This document shows, in pieces, positions 9,301 to 17,251 of a stretch of DNA of 64,000 nt. Numbering within the stretch: position 1 is the stretch's first letter; each line of letters opens with the position of its first letter. Below the pieces are notes generated by a model that saw only the letters and a list, made by a program, of their open reading frames with translations, was not told the origin of the DNA and did not search any database. Source of the DNA: an uncultured Clostridia bacterium (GTDB taxonomy: Bacteria; Bacillota; Clostridia; Oscillospirales; Ruminococcaceae); assembly GCA_947383835.1 (NCBI GenBank), contig CANDEV010000003.1:124001-188000 (forward strand). Direction: 5' to 3'. The position numbers and the translations under genes were made by a program.

Positions 9301-11325
9301 ACGCTAAAAAATTGTGTTACTGACTCCAATACATACCATGATATGATAACAATGCTTGGTATTTGGAAAACAGCAGCAACCTCTGAGTTTACAATAGCCT
9401 CTGATTTGGGAAGTTACAGAAATAGCGTTAATAACTATTGCCTTGAATTCTATAATGTTTCCGTAAAAGACCCAAATAAAAAGAGCAAATCTGCTAAAAA
9501 TGCTACTGTTCGCTTTCAATTAGTAGATGATTTAGCAAACTATTCTTCACTTTTGCAGCTTGTTCAGCAGGATTTAAAAGATATTAAATTTGATGCAACA
9601 TTTAACCATATCAACTATCAAATAGAATGGAGTGACAAAAGCTATGGCATTAACGGAATATATAATGGCATTTATCAAGTTTCTGCAGGCGCAGACATTA
9701 ATAGCTATTATGAAGGAGTAAAACAATATCTATCAACAAAGTATGATAATGAAATAAAGGGCCTATTGAAAAATTGTTTTTATGGCATTGTAGGTAATTC
9801 AGCATCGCCATTGAATTTTATGAGTGAAGCTGTAGAATTTTGTAAACTTTATGAACAAGCAAATAAAAAGATAGGAAGTATGAAAAAACTAATTAGGACA
9901 AATGTATCTTTTGGTATGGTTTGCGGTGCATTTAAAGAATACAAAGTATCCTGTCCCGTTGATGTGTATATTTATGATTATGATACTGACATTTTGCTTG
10001 GCTCTATTGTTAATAATAAAGCAGATGAAAACAATCGTATAAAAATGTATGTGGACGGAGAAACAAAATGCTTTGAACTGCCGACTATCAAAAAATATAA
10101 AGTGAAGCTTGTTGGTAATGATATAGGCAATATGACTTATAGCGTTAGTGAATATGATAAAGGGCAAGTGTATATAAAAACAGCTAATTATTATAATCTT
10201 GACTTGCAAAATGGTAAAGAATACACATATATTACAGATGCAAGAACTGATGAATATTTAAGTGAACAAAATGGAAATGTTATTTATCCAAATGAAATCT
10301 ATGTTGCCGATAAACAACACACGCACAGATATAACACAGAATGGAAAGCCAATAGCATATCTCATTGGCACGAATGTACAGTATGCGGAGAACGCTCCGA
10401 TACGGCGCGGCATATTGAGGATAACGGAATGATAACCGTTCAGCCTACGGCAACGACCTCGGGTACAAAAACATACTACTGCTCTGTTTGCGGATATGCT
10501 ATGCGGACGGAAACAATTCCTCCGATAGACCATACTCCGCCATATCCTGTAAATCCAACACCGTCGTATCCGACAGTTACATATCCAACAAATACCCAAA
10601 CTGTGAAAGAACCGTATATTTACGGCGATAGCACAAAATCTGGTTGGAATACGGTTATTTCGGAAATTGATTTAGCTCCCGACGGCAGCACCGTAAAGGT
10701 AAATATGAACAGCAATACTGAACTTCCTAAAGAGGTTGTAGCACACATTCAAAACCGCAATATAAATCTTGAGCTTAGTATGAGCAGCGTTGTTTGGATT
10801 ATCAACGGTCTTGATGTTACAAAGCCCAAAACGGTAAATATGAGAGTATCTGACAGATACGAGAAAATTCCCGATTCCGTTATGGACAATCTGCACAGCG
10901 AATTGACTGCAAAGCAGCTTCGCCTTTATCACAGCGGTGATTTTGGATTTAAGGCAACATTGACTTTGAGTGTAGGAAAGAAGTACAACAATTATTATGC
11001 TGCACTTTACCACTACAACACCAAAACCAAGCAGCTTGAATTTGTTGACGAAAGCCTTGTCGCAAACAATCAGGTTACATTTGAACTTACTCACGCTTCG
11101 TATTATGCGGTTGCTTTCAACAGTGTTCCGATGTATGATGATATTTCTTCGGGGGCAGGAGTATTTGAAGGCTCAATACCGATTGAAACGTCTGCTATGC
11201 CCGAAACAAATGGTGTAACAATTCCGGCAATTAAACTTCCGCAGATTATGAAGTATTCAAACAAAAAACGCAGATACCGTATACTTAAGAAGCGCAGACT
11301 TGATGATTTGGTATTTGTGATGTAA
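6319..11325 (+). CDS. BspA-like leucine-rich-repeat surface protein (1,668 aa)
   Basis: GGAGG before the ATG at 6319 fixes the start. A hydrophobic segment lies at about residues 26-46 and a second at about 73-90, so it is membrane-attached or exported by an unusual leader. Two blocks of 23-residue BspA/LRR_5 repeats follow: about six at 6945-7370 and ten at 7575-8290, with consensus SLTSIxIPNSVTxIGxxAFxxCT. Each block is preceded by a CGENxYW...GTLTISGYG module. The middle is unrecognised. Near 10320 a C-x-x-C pair sits in a cysteine/His module, followed by a Pro/Thr-rich linker, a beta-rich domain, and a basic C-terminus (KKRRYRILKKRR) without LPXTG. BspA proteins bind host or bacterial surfaces; adhesion is family knowledge, not shown here. 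Codon use is AT-rich relative to the flanks. Confidence 0.85.
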   Translation: MKLKRSDHNRFIQRLDRTAEKNPLLWLPCVLLIVLALMGEHIAEYAKIAYSHRNTEKVVMVRPQLEKKPFALRAVAMTLVMAFSFMLMSDLGQDVCADEYHDFENSGITINTDPYENSFGDDFNGEQGNNDIDLSFEEIENTSEFNFEAYSNSESNNGIFANGQCGENVYWNLQEGILTITGYGKIEPEYGSRNGHESNYHSPWYDYNSEIKSVIISDGITEIGESIFYMCGAETIIMPESVSIIGDHAFCNCQNLKKINIPETVTYLGNTAFNMCTSIKEINVPSGINEIFDSTFTDCREITNFTVPEGVRQIDSYAFQNCMCLEKITIPDSVTAIAYNAFDGCNSLTIKGAAGSYAETYANENGILFIALDESTEKSGKCGENAYWELSDDGTLTISGYGDMYNYTYYDKSPWYNKKIYKIKFETGITSIGEYAFYRCTSLIDIEIPNSIASIKAYAFRDCNSLQNIVIPSSVISIGERTFWNCKSLKNITISEGVTNIGFNSFLYCTSLTSIVIPNSVTYMGNRVFEGCENLKNVVLSHNVNSIGYCDFYGCESLTTVLIPDNIILIEEYAFGYCTNLTNIDITENIKSIGARAFSNCTNLTSIRIPNSINSIEGCTFENCTNLRSIAIPDNVHYISNTAFGGCSNLTIYCVPGSTAEQYAKDNGIPYKNINEFLVINPPNYENIISSENGTLIYEAMSVDGYRPVIQYSIASITIKFGNGAVYDGNNLLFTADDNMIEINEYKYTDSYVTVYFTIWGMGKTNIAIIADNGENLTIPISIYDSNLTLEVEAETNDADDLKVSGKSEINNEPFQVGFSITPQLKRDVPGVDVNDRELFAKIDELYEQMESKVRSLLKIEKLEITLPKGFTFEDGSVVDNAIPIIPFRLDERTMYFTDNKVLTKVAPIADTGIWKEEYIFNVYIKINGNEYSCNDKIYVKNADYISPPPEDNPTIDDEHRDFYLQNDEYSKKLYNSIRSMINEGNFVETYSDSTLKNCVTDSNTYHDMITMLGIWKTAATSEFTIASDLGSYRNSVNNYCLEFYNVSVKDPNKKSKSAKNATVRFQLVDDLANYSSLLQLVQQDLKDIKFDATFNHINYQIEWSDKSYGINGIYNGIYQVSAGADINSYYEGVKQYLSTKYDNEIKGLLKNCFYGIVGNSASPLNFMSEAVEFCKLYEQANKKIGSMKKLIRTNVSFGMVCGAFKEYKVSCPVDVYIYDYDTDILLGSIVNNKADENNRIKMYVDGETKCFELPTIKKYKVKLVGNDIGNMTYSVSEYDKGQVYIKTANYYNLDLQNGKEYTYITDARTDEYLSEQNGNVIYPNEIYVADKQHTHRYNTEWKANSISHWHECTVCGERSDTARHIEDNGMITVQPTATTSGTKTYYCSVCGYAMRTETIPPIDHTPPYPVNPTPSYPTVTYPTNTQTVKEPYIYGDSTKSGWNTVISEIDLAPDGSTVKVNMNSNTELPKEVVAHIQNRNINLELSMSSVVWIINGLDVTKPKTVNMRVSDRYEKIPDSVMDNLHSELTAKQLRLYHSGDFGFKATLTLSVGKKYNNYYAALYHYNTKTKQLEFVDESLVANNQVTFELTHASYYAVAFNSVPMYDDISSGAGVFEGSIPIETSAMPETNGVTIPAIKLPQIMKYSNKKRRYRILKKRRLDDLVFVM

Positions 11326-11490
11326 TTCGGACTTTGTCCGAACCAAAAGGGAGTGCAGAGGGAACGGCTGCCCCTCGGAGAGCGCCTGTACTTATGATAA
11401 CGTAGCTTGCGGAGTTGTCATAAGTACTATGGCGTTACTTACGGCAGATCCGTAAGTAAAAATGCGGCTGCGCCGCCGCATATGTGTAAA

Positions 11491-11528
11491 AACCAGCCTA
11501 CCGCTCGTTGGAATGCGGCAGGCTGGTT
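11491..11528 (-). terminator. Terminator of the HTH regulator gene
   Basis: On the minus strand AACCAGCCTGCCGC pairs with GCGGTAGGCTGGTT and is followed by a T-run. It lies 22 bases after the regulator stop. Bases 11326-11490 hold three further hairpins (TTCGGAC/GTCCGAA, CTTACGG/CCGTAAG, a GC-rich one) and no gene. Confidence 0.8.
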
Positions 11529-11550
11529 TCTTGCGTATTCAGGCAGGTAG

Positions 11551-12258
11551 TCAATCTCTGCCCGTAAGCATATAGCTGTAACTAAGATTGAACGCCTCGG
11601 AAATCCTAACAAGATCGGAGAAGTTAAATCCCATGACCTTATCTTCGTTCAGAGAGTTATCGAAAAGGTTATCCAGTTTCCGCTTTGAAAGAAGAATACT
11701 TTCAAGCTTGTCCTTATGGATATTTTTTCTTGCAAGGTTTGACAAAATAATCTTTGAAATACGCACTTGCAGGAAGTTGAACGCTTCACCCGACGACAGT
11801 TTCCCCATAATATTCAAAATCATATCCTTTGGCGGTATTGAGCCTAACAAACTATCCTCCGCTTTGACACTTTCGGGAAATTCCCCATCTCTGATGAAAT
11901 ATTCCACAGAATAATTCAGATATTCCGCAATCCTTAATAAATCTGCATTTGACGGCATTTTGCCCGACAGCATACTCGCTATATGATCGGGGTGAGATTT
12001 CAGAACGTTATACACCTTAGTCATTGAACTATCGTTTGCGCTGTCATCGACTTCAATGGCTTTTTTGTCATATTCCTCAAAGAAATAGTCCACGGAAACA
12101 TCAAAGTAGTCCGCAAACTTCATAAGAATATCCGAATTGACCGTTGCTCCCTCCTGCCAGCGTTTTAAATTGCCCGAACTAAGTCCCAAGGACTTTATCA
12201 GCGGCGTTGGCTTTACATTTCTCTCCTTGCAAATTCGTATAAGCTGGTCGTAAAACAT
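11551..12258 (-). CDS. Two-domain HTH regulator of the mobilisation module (copy 1)
   Basis: The start at 12258 follows GAGGAGAGG. An XRE-like helix-turn-helix lies at residues 1-60 (LIKSLGLSSGNLKRWQEG), and a second, weaker one at about 80-125 (HIASMLSGKMPSNADLLRIAEYL). The remaining 110 residues are helical and unassigned. It is divergent from the relaxase gene across a spacer with a perfect 10-bp inverted repeat around the relaxase -10 box, so it is most likely the repressor of transfer. A 93%-similar copy is at 17252-17959. Length 235 residues. Confidence 0.82.
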   Translation of the reverse strand: MFYDQLIRICKERNVKPTPLIKSLGLSSGNLKRWQEGATVNSDILMKFADYFDVSVDYFFEEYDKKAIEVDDSANDSSMTKVYNVLKSHPDHIASMLSGKMPSNADLLRIAEYLNYSVEYFIRDGEFPESVKAEDSLLGSIPPKDMILNIMGKLSSGEAFNFLQVRISKIILSNLARKNIHKDKLESILLSKRKLDNLFDNSLNEDKVMGFNFSDLVRISEAFNLSYSYMLTGRD

Positions 12259-12305
12259 ATAATCCTCTCCTCTTGTGAACAAATTGTAAATTCTTCAAAT
12301 AATGA

Positions 12306-12350
12306 TTGACAAAATTCCTTATAGTGTATTATAATATATCCACTATAAGG
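12306..12350 (+). promoter_or_regulatory. Relaxase promoter with palindromic operator (copy 1)
   Basis: TTGACA (12306-12311) and TATAAT (12330-12335), 18-base spacer. The -10 box sits between CCTTATAGTG (12317-12326) and CACTATAAGG (12341-12350), a perfect 10-bp inverted repeat that suits a dimeric repressor, presumably the divergent HTH protein. Confidence 0.75.
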
Positions 12351-12419
12351 GATTTTAATATATCTTATATTGATTATAACACAGCAAAATGTTACTGTCA
12401 AGCATTTTTTGAGAGGAGC

Positions 12420-13805
12420 GTGATAATCGGAGTAAAGACATTATCCCACTGTCAGGGAAAAGGGTCATTGAGCCACAACAATCGAGATTTCAGACCAAAG
12501 AACGTTGACATAAGGCGAACTAAAAATAATGTGACGTTTATCAAAGAGCCGATTAATGAAGCATATGAAAGGCTGTTCGGAGCGGCAGTTGAGCGTTACA
12601 ATGCAAGACAGAAACGAAGCGACAGGAAAATTAAAAACGGGTACTATGAGTACCAATTCAATCACGCAGTTTCCAACAACGTAATAACATCTCCCGATAA
12701 GCGGAAAAGCTTTTATGAGGACGTTGTTCAAATCGGAACTAAAGACGATACGGGAGTTGGTTCTCTCGATGGAGAGATTGCTGCAAGGTGTTTGACCGAG
12801 TACATAAACGGTTTTCAAGAAAGAAATCCAAACTTCCACGTTTTCAATGCCGTACTCCATATGGATGAAGCAACGCCGCATTTGCATATTGATTACATAC
12901 CTGTAGGACACTACAAACGTGGTGTCGATACACAAAACGGAATTGCACAGGCATTGAAAGAAATGGGGTACGGCGACGGCAAGGACGCTATTGCAAGGTG
13001 GCGAAAATCAGAATGCGATGTACTGAAAGAGATTTGCGGACGGTACGGCATAACTATTTCCGAACCGCAAAAATCGCGAGGAACTATGACGGTCGAGACA
13101 TACAAGGAAGTCAAACAGTTAGAAGATAAGCTTGTTCACCTAAGTGAATTGAGCAATGCGGCAAATAGCGCAGAAATTCCACATAAAAAGTCCCTTTTGG
13201 TAAAAGACAAGGTAGTCGTTAGTACCGAGGATTTTGAAAAGATTGATGCCGAAAAGAAAGCCGCCGCTGTTCAACAGGAAATTGCAAGACAGAAAGCGGA
13301 AAAAGCTGCCGAAGCCGAAAGAAACAATCTTTATCATGCCGAGCAGTTAGCGGCTCGTGAAGCTGAAATATCGGAAACCGAGCGGTTTTTGGAAACAAAA
13401 TTAAGATATGCCGAAAAGCGGCGAGTTGAAGCTGAAGAACTATATAGCAGGCAGATAAATATTAACCAAATTCTTGATAAAACGGAAAGTGAGCGTGATA
13501 TTTACAAACGTGAAACGGAGCGAATACCGTACTTACAGCTTGAAATTAATGATTTAAAGAATAATACAGAAAAGTGGAGGACAGAGTGCAGTAATAAAAA
13601 TAGTGAGATTGCGGCTCTTAATGCCGAAATTACCGAACAGTCCAAGAAAATAAATTATTTGCAGAAGCTTTATAACTGGGTTTATGACATTGCGAAATAT
13701 GCTTGCCAAAAGCTTAAAATCGACGTTGAAAATGCGATAAAAAGGAGGTCAGAGGGGTACAGAACTACATACATTTTCGGTGACGAAAAGAAACGGAGCC
13801 GATAG
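12420..13805 (+). CDS. tnpZ: MobV-family relaxase (TnpZ-like), E1
   Basis: The relaxase starts KTLSHCQGKGSLSHNNRDF, and near residues 140-150 has HMDEATPHLHIDYIPV, the three-His metal motif of MobV/pMV158 relaxases. The C-terminal 200 residues are a long coiled coil, as in other plasmid recombination/Mob enzymes. It would nick the element's oriT and be transferred with a helper ICE. The GTG at 12420 is used as start because homology begins there, but GAGAGGAG is only one base upstream; an ATA three bases later is better spaced, so the true start is uncertain. It is intact here, unlike copy 2. Length about 461 residues. Confidence 0.85.
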   Translation: MIIGVKTLSHCQGKGSLSHNNRDFRPKNVDIRRTKNNVTFIKEPINEAYERLFGAAVERYNARQKRSDRKIKNGYYEYQFNHAVSNNVITSPDKRKSFYEDVVQIGTKDDTGVGSLDGEIAARCLTEYINGFQERNPNFHVFNAVLHMDEATPHLHIDYIPVGHYKRGVDTQNGIAQALKEMGYGDGKDAIARWRKSECDVLKEICGRYGITISEPQKSRGTMTVETYKEVKQLEDKLVHLSELSNAANSAEIPHKKSLLVKDKVVVSTEDFEKIDAEKKAAAVQQEIARQKAEKAAEAERNNLYHAEQLAAREAEISETERFLETKLRYAEKRRVEAEELYSRQININQILDKTESERDIYKRETERIPYLQLEINDLKNNTEKWRTECSNKNSEIAALNAEITEQSKKINYLQKLYNWVYDIAKYACQKLKIDVENAIKRRSEGYRTTYIFGDEKKRSR

Positions 13806-13821
13806 GACGGAAAGGAGTTCA

Positions 13822-13998
13822 ATGATTAGAAATGCACAAACAAATACCGCCATAGGCAACGGGGCACTAAAAGAAGCGACGGAATATAAAATAGGAAACA
13901 CTACATACAAAGTCGTTACAAGATTTAATTTCAGCGGCGAAAATCTTAAAGATATTCTCTCCCAATTGATAAAAAAGGATGTTCAGAGGTCAGTATAA
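13822..13998 (+). CDS. tnpW: TnpW-family small protein, E1
   Basis: A 58-residue protein starting at 13822 behind AAAGGAG. It has the pattern TEYKIGNTTYKVVTRFNF followed by an amphipathic helix, as in TnpW-family proteins found beside TnpX recombinases in Tn4451-like elements. Its molecular role is not established. It lies 16 bases after the relaxase gene and ends before the tnpX promoter region. Confidence 0.75.
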   Translation: MIRNAQTNTAIGNGALKEATEYKIGNTTYKVVTRFNFSGENLKDILSQLIKKDVQRSV

Positions 13999-14018
13999 AC
14001 TTGATATAATCGGCAGAT

Positions 14019-14120
14019 TAGCGGATTATGTCAAAAAACTTAAACAAAATTTATTGATTTACCATATTGAATTGTTTTAAAAGATATGGTATAATTAACA
14101 CATAATCCGCTATATTTGTC
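14019..14120 (+). promoter_or_regulatory. tnpX promoter flanked by long inverted repeats (E1)
   Basis: TTGAAT (14067-14072), 17 bases, TATAAT (14090-14095). The promoter is bracketed by TAGCGGATTATG (14019-14030) and its exact inverse CATAATCCGCTA (14101-14112), with a shorter ACCATAT/ATATGGT pair inside. A protein bound to the outer pair could loop out or shut the promoter. Confidence 0.75.
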
Positions 14121-14136
14121 GGAAAGTGAGGATTAT

Positions 14137-15768
14137 ATGTTAAAAGACAAAATTACAGCACTATATTGCAGGCTTTCGCAGGACGACGGGCTTGAGGAGA
14201 GTAATTCGATTACGAATCAAAAATCCATGTTGCTTAGGTACTCGCAAGACAATGGTTTCGGAAATACTCAATTTTATGTTGATGACGGCGTGAGCGGCAC
14301 TACCTTTGAGCGTGACGGCTTCAAGGCTATGATGTCCGACATTGAAGTGGGAAAAGTCGGTACTGTTATCACAAAGGACTTGTCCCGTTTGGGTCGTGAC
14401 TATCTCAAAACTGGCGAATATATCGAGATAATTTTTCCTGATTATGATGTACGGTACATTGCTGTGAATGACGGTGTAGACACGATTAAGAGCGAGAATG
14501 AGTTAATGGCTTTTAAGAATATTTTTAACGACTGGTACGCTCGCGACTGCTCCAAAAAAATACGAGCAGTTTTAAAAGCTAAAGGTATGTCGGGCAAACC
14601 GCTTGCTCATGCTTGTTACGGTTACAAGCAATCGGAAAATGACAAGAATTTATGGGAGATTGACGAAGAAGCCGCAAAGGTTGTTAAGGAAATATTTCAG
14701 CTTTGCATTAACGGTTACGGACCAGCTCAAATCGCCCGTATGCTTACCGAAAATGGAGTACCAACGCCCTCCGAATATGCCTTATTACAAGGCAAAGTGC
14801 CAAATCATAAAAATGTTAAACGGCATAATAAGTGGGATCATCAGACGGTAGCATTTATTCTTGAAAAAGCCGAATATGCGGGACATACGGTAAATTTCAG
14901 AGCAGAAAATAAGTCTTACAAAAACAGACAGCGAAAAAATCATCAAAAAGAAGATTGGGTAATTTTTGAAAATACCCACGAGCCGATTGTTTCACAACAA
15001 GATTTTGACTTGGTGCAGGAGCTTCGGAAAAACAAACGGCGTCCGCAGAAATGCGACGAAATAAATCCTTTTTCGGGAATGGTTTACTGTGCAGACTGCG
15101 GAAGTAAGATGTATTTATGCCGTTCGCAAAATACTACAATGCAGGAGCATATGAAATGCTCTGCATACGCTATGGATAAGGGCAATTGCTCCGCTCACTA
15201 CATAAGAACCGCTGTTCTGAAAAAAATCGTTATTTCGGAGTTAAATAAGCTGCTTGATACTGTTCATCAGAACGAAAGTGAATTTGTAAACCAGGCTATG
15301 GATAATTCCGCTCAATCGCAGGAAAACGAGTTGAAAAAGGCACGAAAACTTATTAAACAGTATGAAAAGCGTGTTGCGGAGTTGGACAAGCTGTTTACAA
15401 GACTTTACGAGGACAATGTTTCGGGTAAGATTTCGGACGAACGGTTTGAGACGATGTCTAAAGGCTACGAAACGGAACAAGCCGATTTGAAAGCTAAGGT
15501 TTCCGAGTTGTCAGGGGCTATTGAGGTCAAGGAACAAAAATCGTCTGATACATCTCAATTTTTGAAGATTGTTCAGAGATATACCAAGATAACGGAACTT
15601 ACTCCAGAAATTATGCACGAGCTTATTGAAAAAATTGTGGTTCACGCTCCTGACAAGTCGAGCGGACACAGGGTACAGCAGATTGATATTTACTATCGGT
15701 TCAACATTGCGGTTTCTACTGCGGTTGCTGACAGTAAAGCGTATGACAAAATGGGAAAGGCTGCTTGA
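14137..15768 (+). CDS. tnpX: Large serine recombinase TnpX-type, E1 (intact)
   Basis: 543 residues from the ATG at 14137 behind GTGAGGA. Resolvase domain about 1-150: ALYCRLSQDDG carries the catalytic Ser, then DDGVSGTTFERDGF and TKDLSRLGRDY. The recombinase domain follows (GYGPAQIARMLTENGVPTPSEY), then a zinc-ribbon-like domain with CADCG and a second pair of Cys near residue 350, a coiled coil, and a C-terminal strand region. It inserts and excises the element without target duplication. It is the only uninterrupted plus-strand recombinase here and ends within 50 bases of the element border. Its product may also act on E2 ends. Confidence 0.92.
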   Translation: MLKDKITALYCRLSQDDGLEESNSITNQKSMLLRYSQDNGFGNTQFYVDDGVSGTTFERDGFKAMMSDIEVGKVGTVITKDLSRLGRDYLKTGEYIEIIFPDYDVRYIAVNDGVDTIKSENELMAFKNIFNDWYARDCSKKIRAVLKAKGMSGKPLAHACYGYKQSENDKNLWEIDEEAAKVVKEIFQLCINGYGPAQIARMLTENGVPTPSEYALLQGKVPNHKNVKRHNKWDHQTVAFILEKAEYAGHTVNFRAENKSYKNRQRKNHQKEDWVIFENTHEPIVSQQDFDLVQELRKNKRRPQKCDEINPFSGMVYCADCGSKMYLCRSQNTTMQEHMKCSAYAMDKGNCSAHYIRTAVLKKIVISELNKLLDTVHQNESEFVNQAMDNSAQSQENELKKARKLIKQYEKRVAELDKLFTRLYEDNVSGKISDERFETMSKGYETEQADLKAKVSELSGAIEVKEQKSSDTSQFLKIVQRYTKITELTPEIMHELIEKIVVHAPDKSSGHRVQQIDIYYRFNIAVSTAVADSKAYDKMGKAA

Positions 15769-15784
15769 TTGCAGCCTTTATCCC
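15752..15784 (+). terminator. Terminator-like hairpin at tnpX 3' end (E1)
   Basis: AAAGGCTGC (15756-15764) pairs with GCAGCCTTT (15771-15779); the stem overlaps the tnpX stop codon. The same hairpin ends the E2 copy. Confidence 0.6.
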
Positions 15785-15814
15785 AAAATCAAAAATACTT
15801 CTTTACCGCTATCA

Positions 15815-17107
15815 GCCTTTAGGTTTATTGCTGTTATTGACAATGTGGACAGCGATAACGGCGACAATGAATTTGCTCCGTTCAAGAATATTTTTAATGA
15901 GTGGTTTGCCCGCGATACGTCCCGTAAGATAAAAGAAACCTTAAAAAACAAAGGCGAAAACGGCGGTATTCTTTGTGCAAGACCTATTTACGGCTATAAA
16001 AAAGACCCAGACAATAAAAATCATTGGCTGATTGACGACGAAGCGGCAGAGGTCGTGCGGTTGATTTTTGATTACTGCACCAAGGACGGTATGGGTACGA
16101 CCTCGATTTCAAAAGCGTTGAGAAATAGCGGCGTACCTACTCCCCGACAGTATTTTTTTCAAAAAGGACTGACTAAGGAAAATCCCGAAAAGGATAAAAA
16201 ACTCTGCTGGGAAATTACGACAGTTCGCTATATTTTGCGAAACCGTGCATATTGCGGTGATGTGGTTAATTTTAAAACCTACCGCAAGTCTTATAAAGAC
16301 CACAAGACGTACTGGAACGAACCCGAAAATTATCGTGTATTTGAGGGAGTTAATGACCCGATAATCTCCGAAGAACAGTTTAGAGCTGCACAGGAGATTT
16401 TGGATAAGAAACGCAGAGTACCAACCGTGAGAGAACCCGATATGTTCCAAGGTTACGTTTATTGCGCTGACTGTGGCAAACGGCTTTCTATACGCCGCGC
16501 TTACCGCGGAAGCGGCGTTACGGCATATGTCTGCAATACATACAGACGTAATTCAGAAATGTGTACGTCTCATTACACACGGCGTGATATTCTTGAAGAA
16601 TTTATTTTGAAACAAGTCCGCAGACTGCTGTATACCGCAAAGAATAATCTTGATGTATTTACGCAAAAGCTTCAAGCGGATATGGACGTTAATACCAAAA
16701 AGGATTTGCAGAAAGTCAAGCGCGAATTGAAAAAGCTGCAAAGCAGGAGTTCCGAGCTTAACACAATTATTGCAAAGCTTTATGAAGATATGGCGTTGGG
16801 TAAAATCACGGAAGAACGTTACACCGTAATGGCTGCAAATTTTGAAAAAGAGCAACAAGAAATTAATCTCAAAATTGAGGACAGCCAAGAAAAGCTTTGT
16901 TCCGAAAGCCAAACATCGGAGCTGATTAAAATGTTTGTTGAAACAATCAGCAAATATGATGATGTTGATGTTACCGAGCTAAATCAATATGTGCTTCTTG
17001 ATTTAGTTGATAAAATCATCATAAGGCAAAAAAAGGACGGGCAAAACTATGAAGATGTCATTGACATCTACTTCAAATGTATAGGCAATATTTTTTTTGA
17101 GGAATAA
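15815..17107 (+). pseudogene. Large serine recombinase R0, C-terminal fragment
   Basis: This continues the fragment at 5347 without loss: FIAVIDNVDSDNGDNEFAPFKNIFNEWFARDTSRKI is the usual end of the catalytic domain. It is followed by the recombinase domain (GMGTTSISKALRNSGVPTPRQY), a Cys-pair zinc ribbon (CADCG ... CNTYRR), a coiled coil and the C-terminal strand region. An open frame runs into it from E1, but that frame starts inside tnpX in the wrong phase, so the fragment has no proper start and is unlikely to be made as an active protein. Confidence 0.9.
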
Positions 17108-17191
17108 GTTCTCAAAGTGTAAACACCTTATGGCGTTACTTACGACAAATTCGTAAGTAAATTGTGCGGCTACGCCGCCGCATATATGTAA

Positions 17192-17227
17192 AACCAGCCT
17201 GCCGCTCGTTGGAATGCGGTAGGCTGT
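17192..17227 (-). terminator. Terminator of HTH regulator copy 2
   Basis: This is the same hairpin as at 11491-11528, with small changes. On the minus strand the stem is followed by T-rich sequence. Confidence 0.7.
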
Positions 17228-17251
17228 TTTCTTGCGTATTCAGGCAGGTAG

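Larger units (their letters stand above)
5673..15815 (+). mobile_element. E1: 10.1-kb Tn4451-like mobilisable element carrying a giant LRR surface protein
   Basis: The borders are deduced from the split recombinase R0. The left border reads CAATTAGG then element sequence; the right border reads CCTTTAGG then TTTATTGCTG; removing the element restores an open frame. TTAGG is shared at both borders, so the exact crossover lies within it. Contents in order: XRE regulator, BspA-like LRR protein, two-domain HTH regulator, MobV/TnpZ-like relaxase, TnpW, TnpX-type recombinase ending 47 bases from the right border. No conjugation machinery is present, so it would be mobilised in trans. Confidence 0.88.

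Noticed and set aside
2481..12335. Several antisense frames of 60-290 codons opposite the helicase, LRR gene, valS, recG and others
   Set aside because: They mirror the coding frames of strong genes, lack ribosome sites and have no recognisable domains.
15626..17107. Long open frame that seems to fuse the end of E1 to the R0 recombinase fragment
   Set aside because: Its first 60 codons lie in the wrong frame of tnpX and show no similarity to a recombinase. The real homology starts at the border, 15815.
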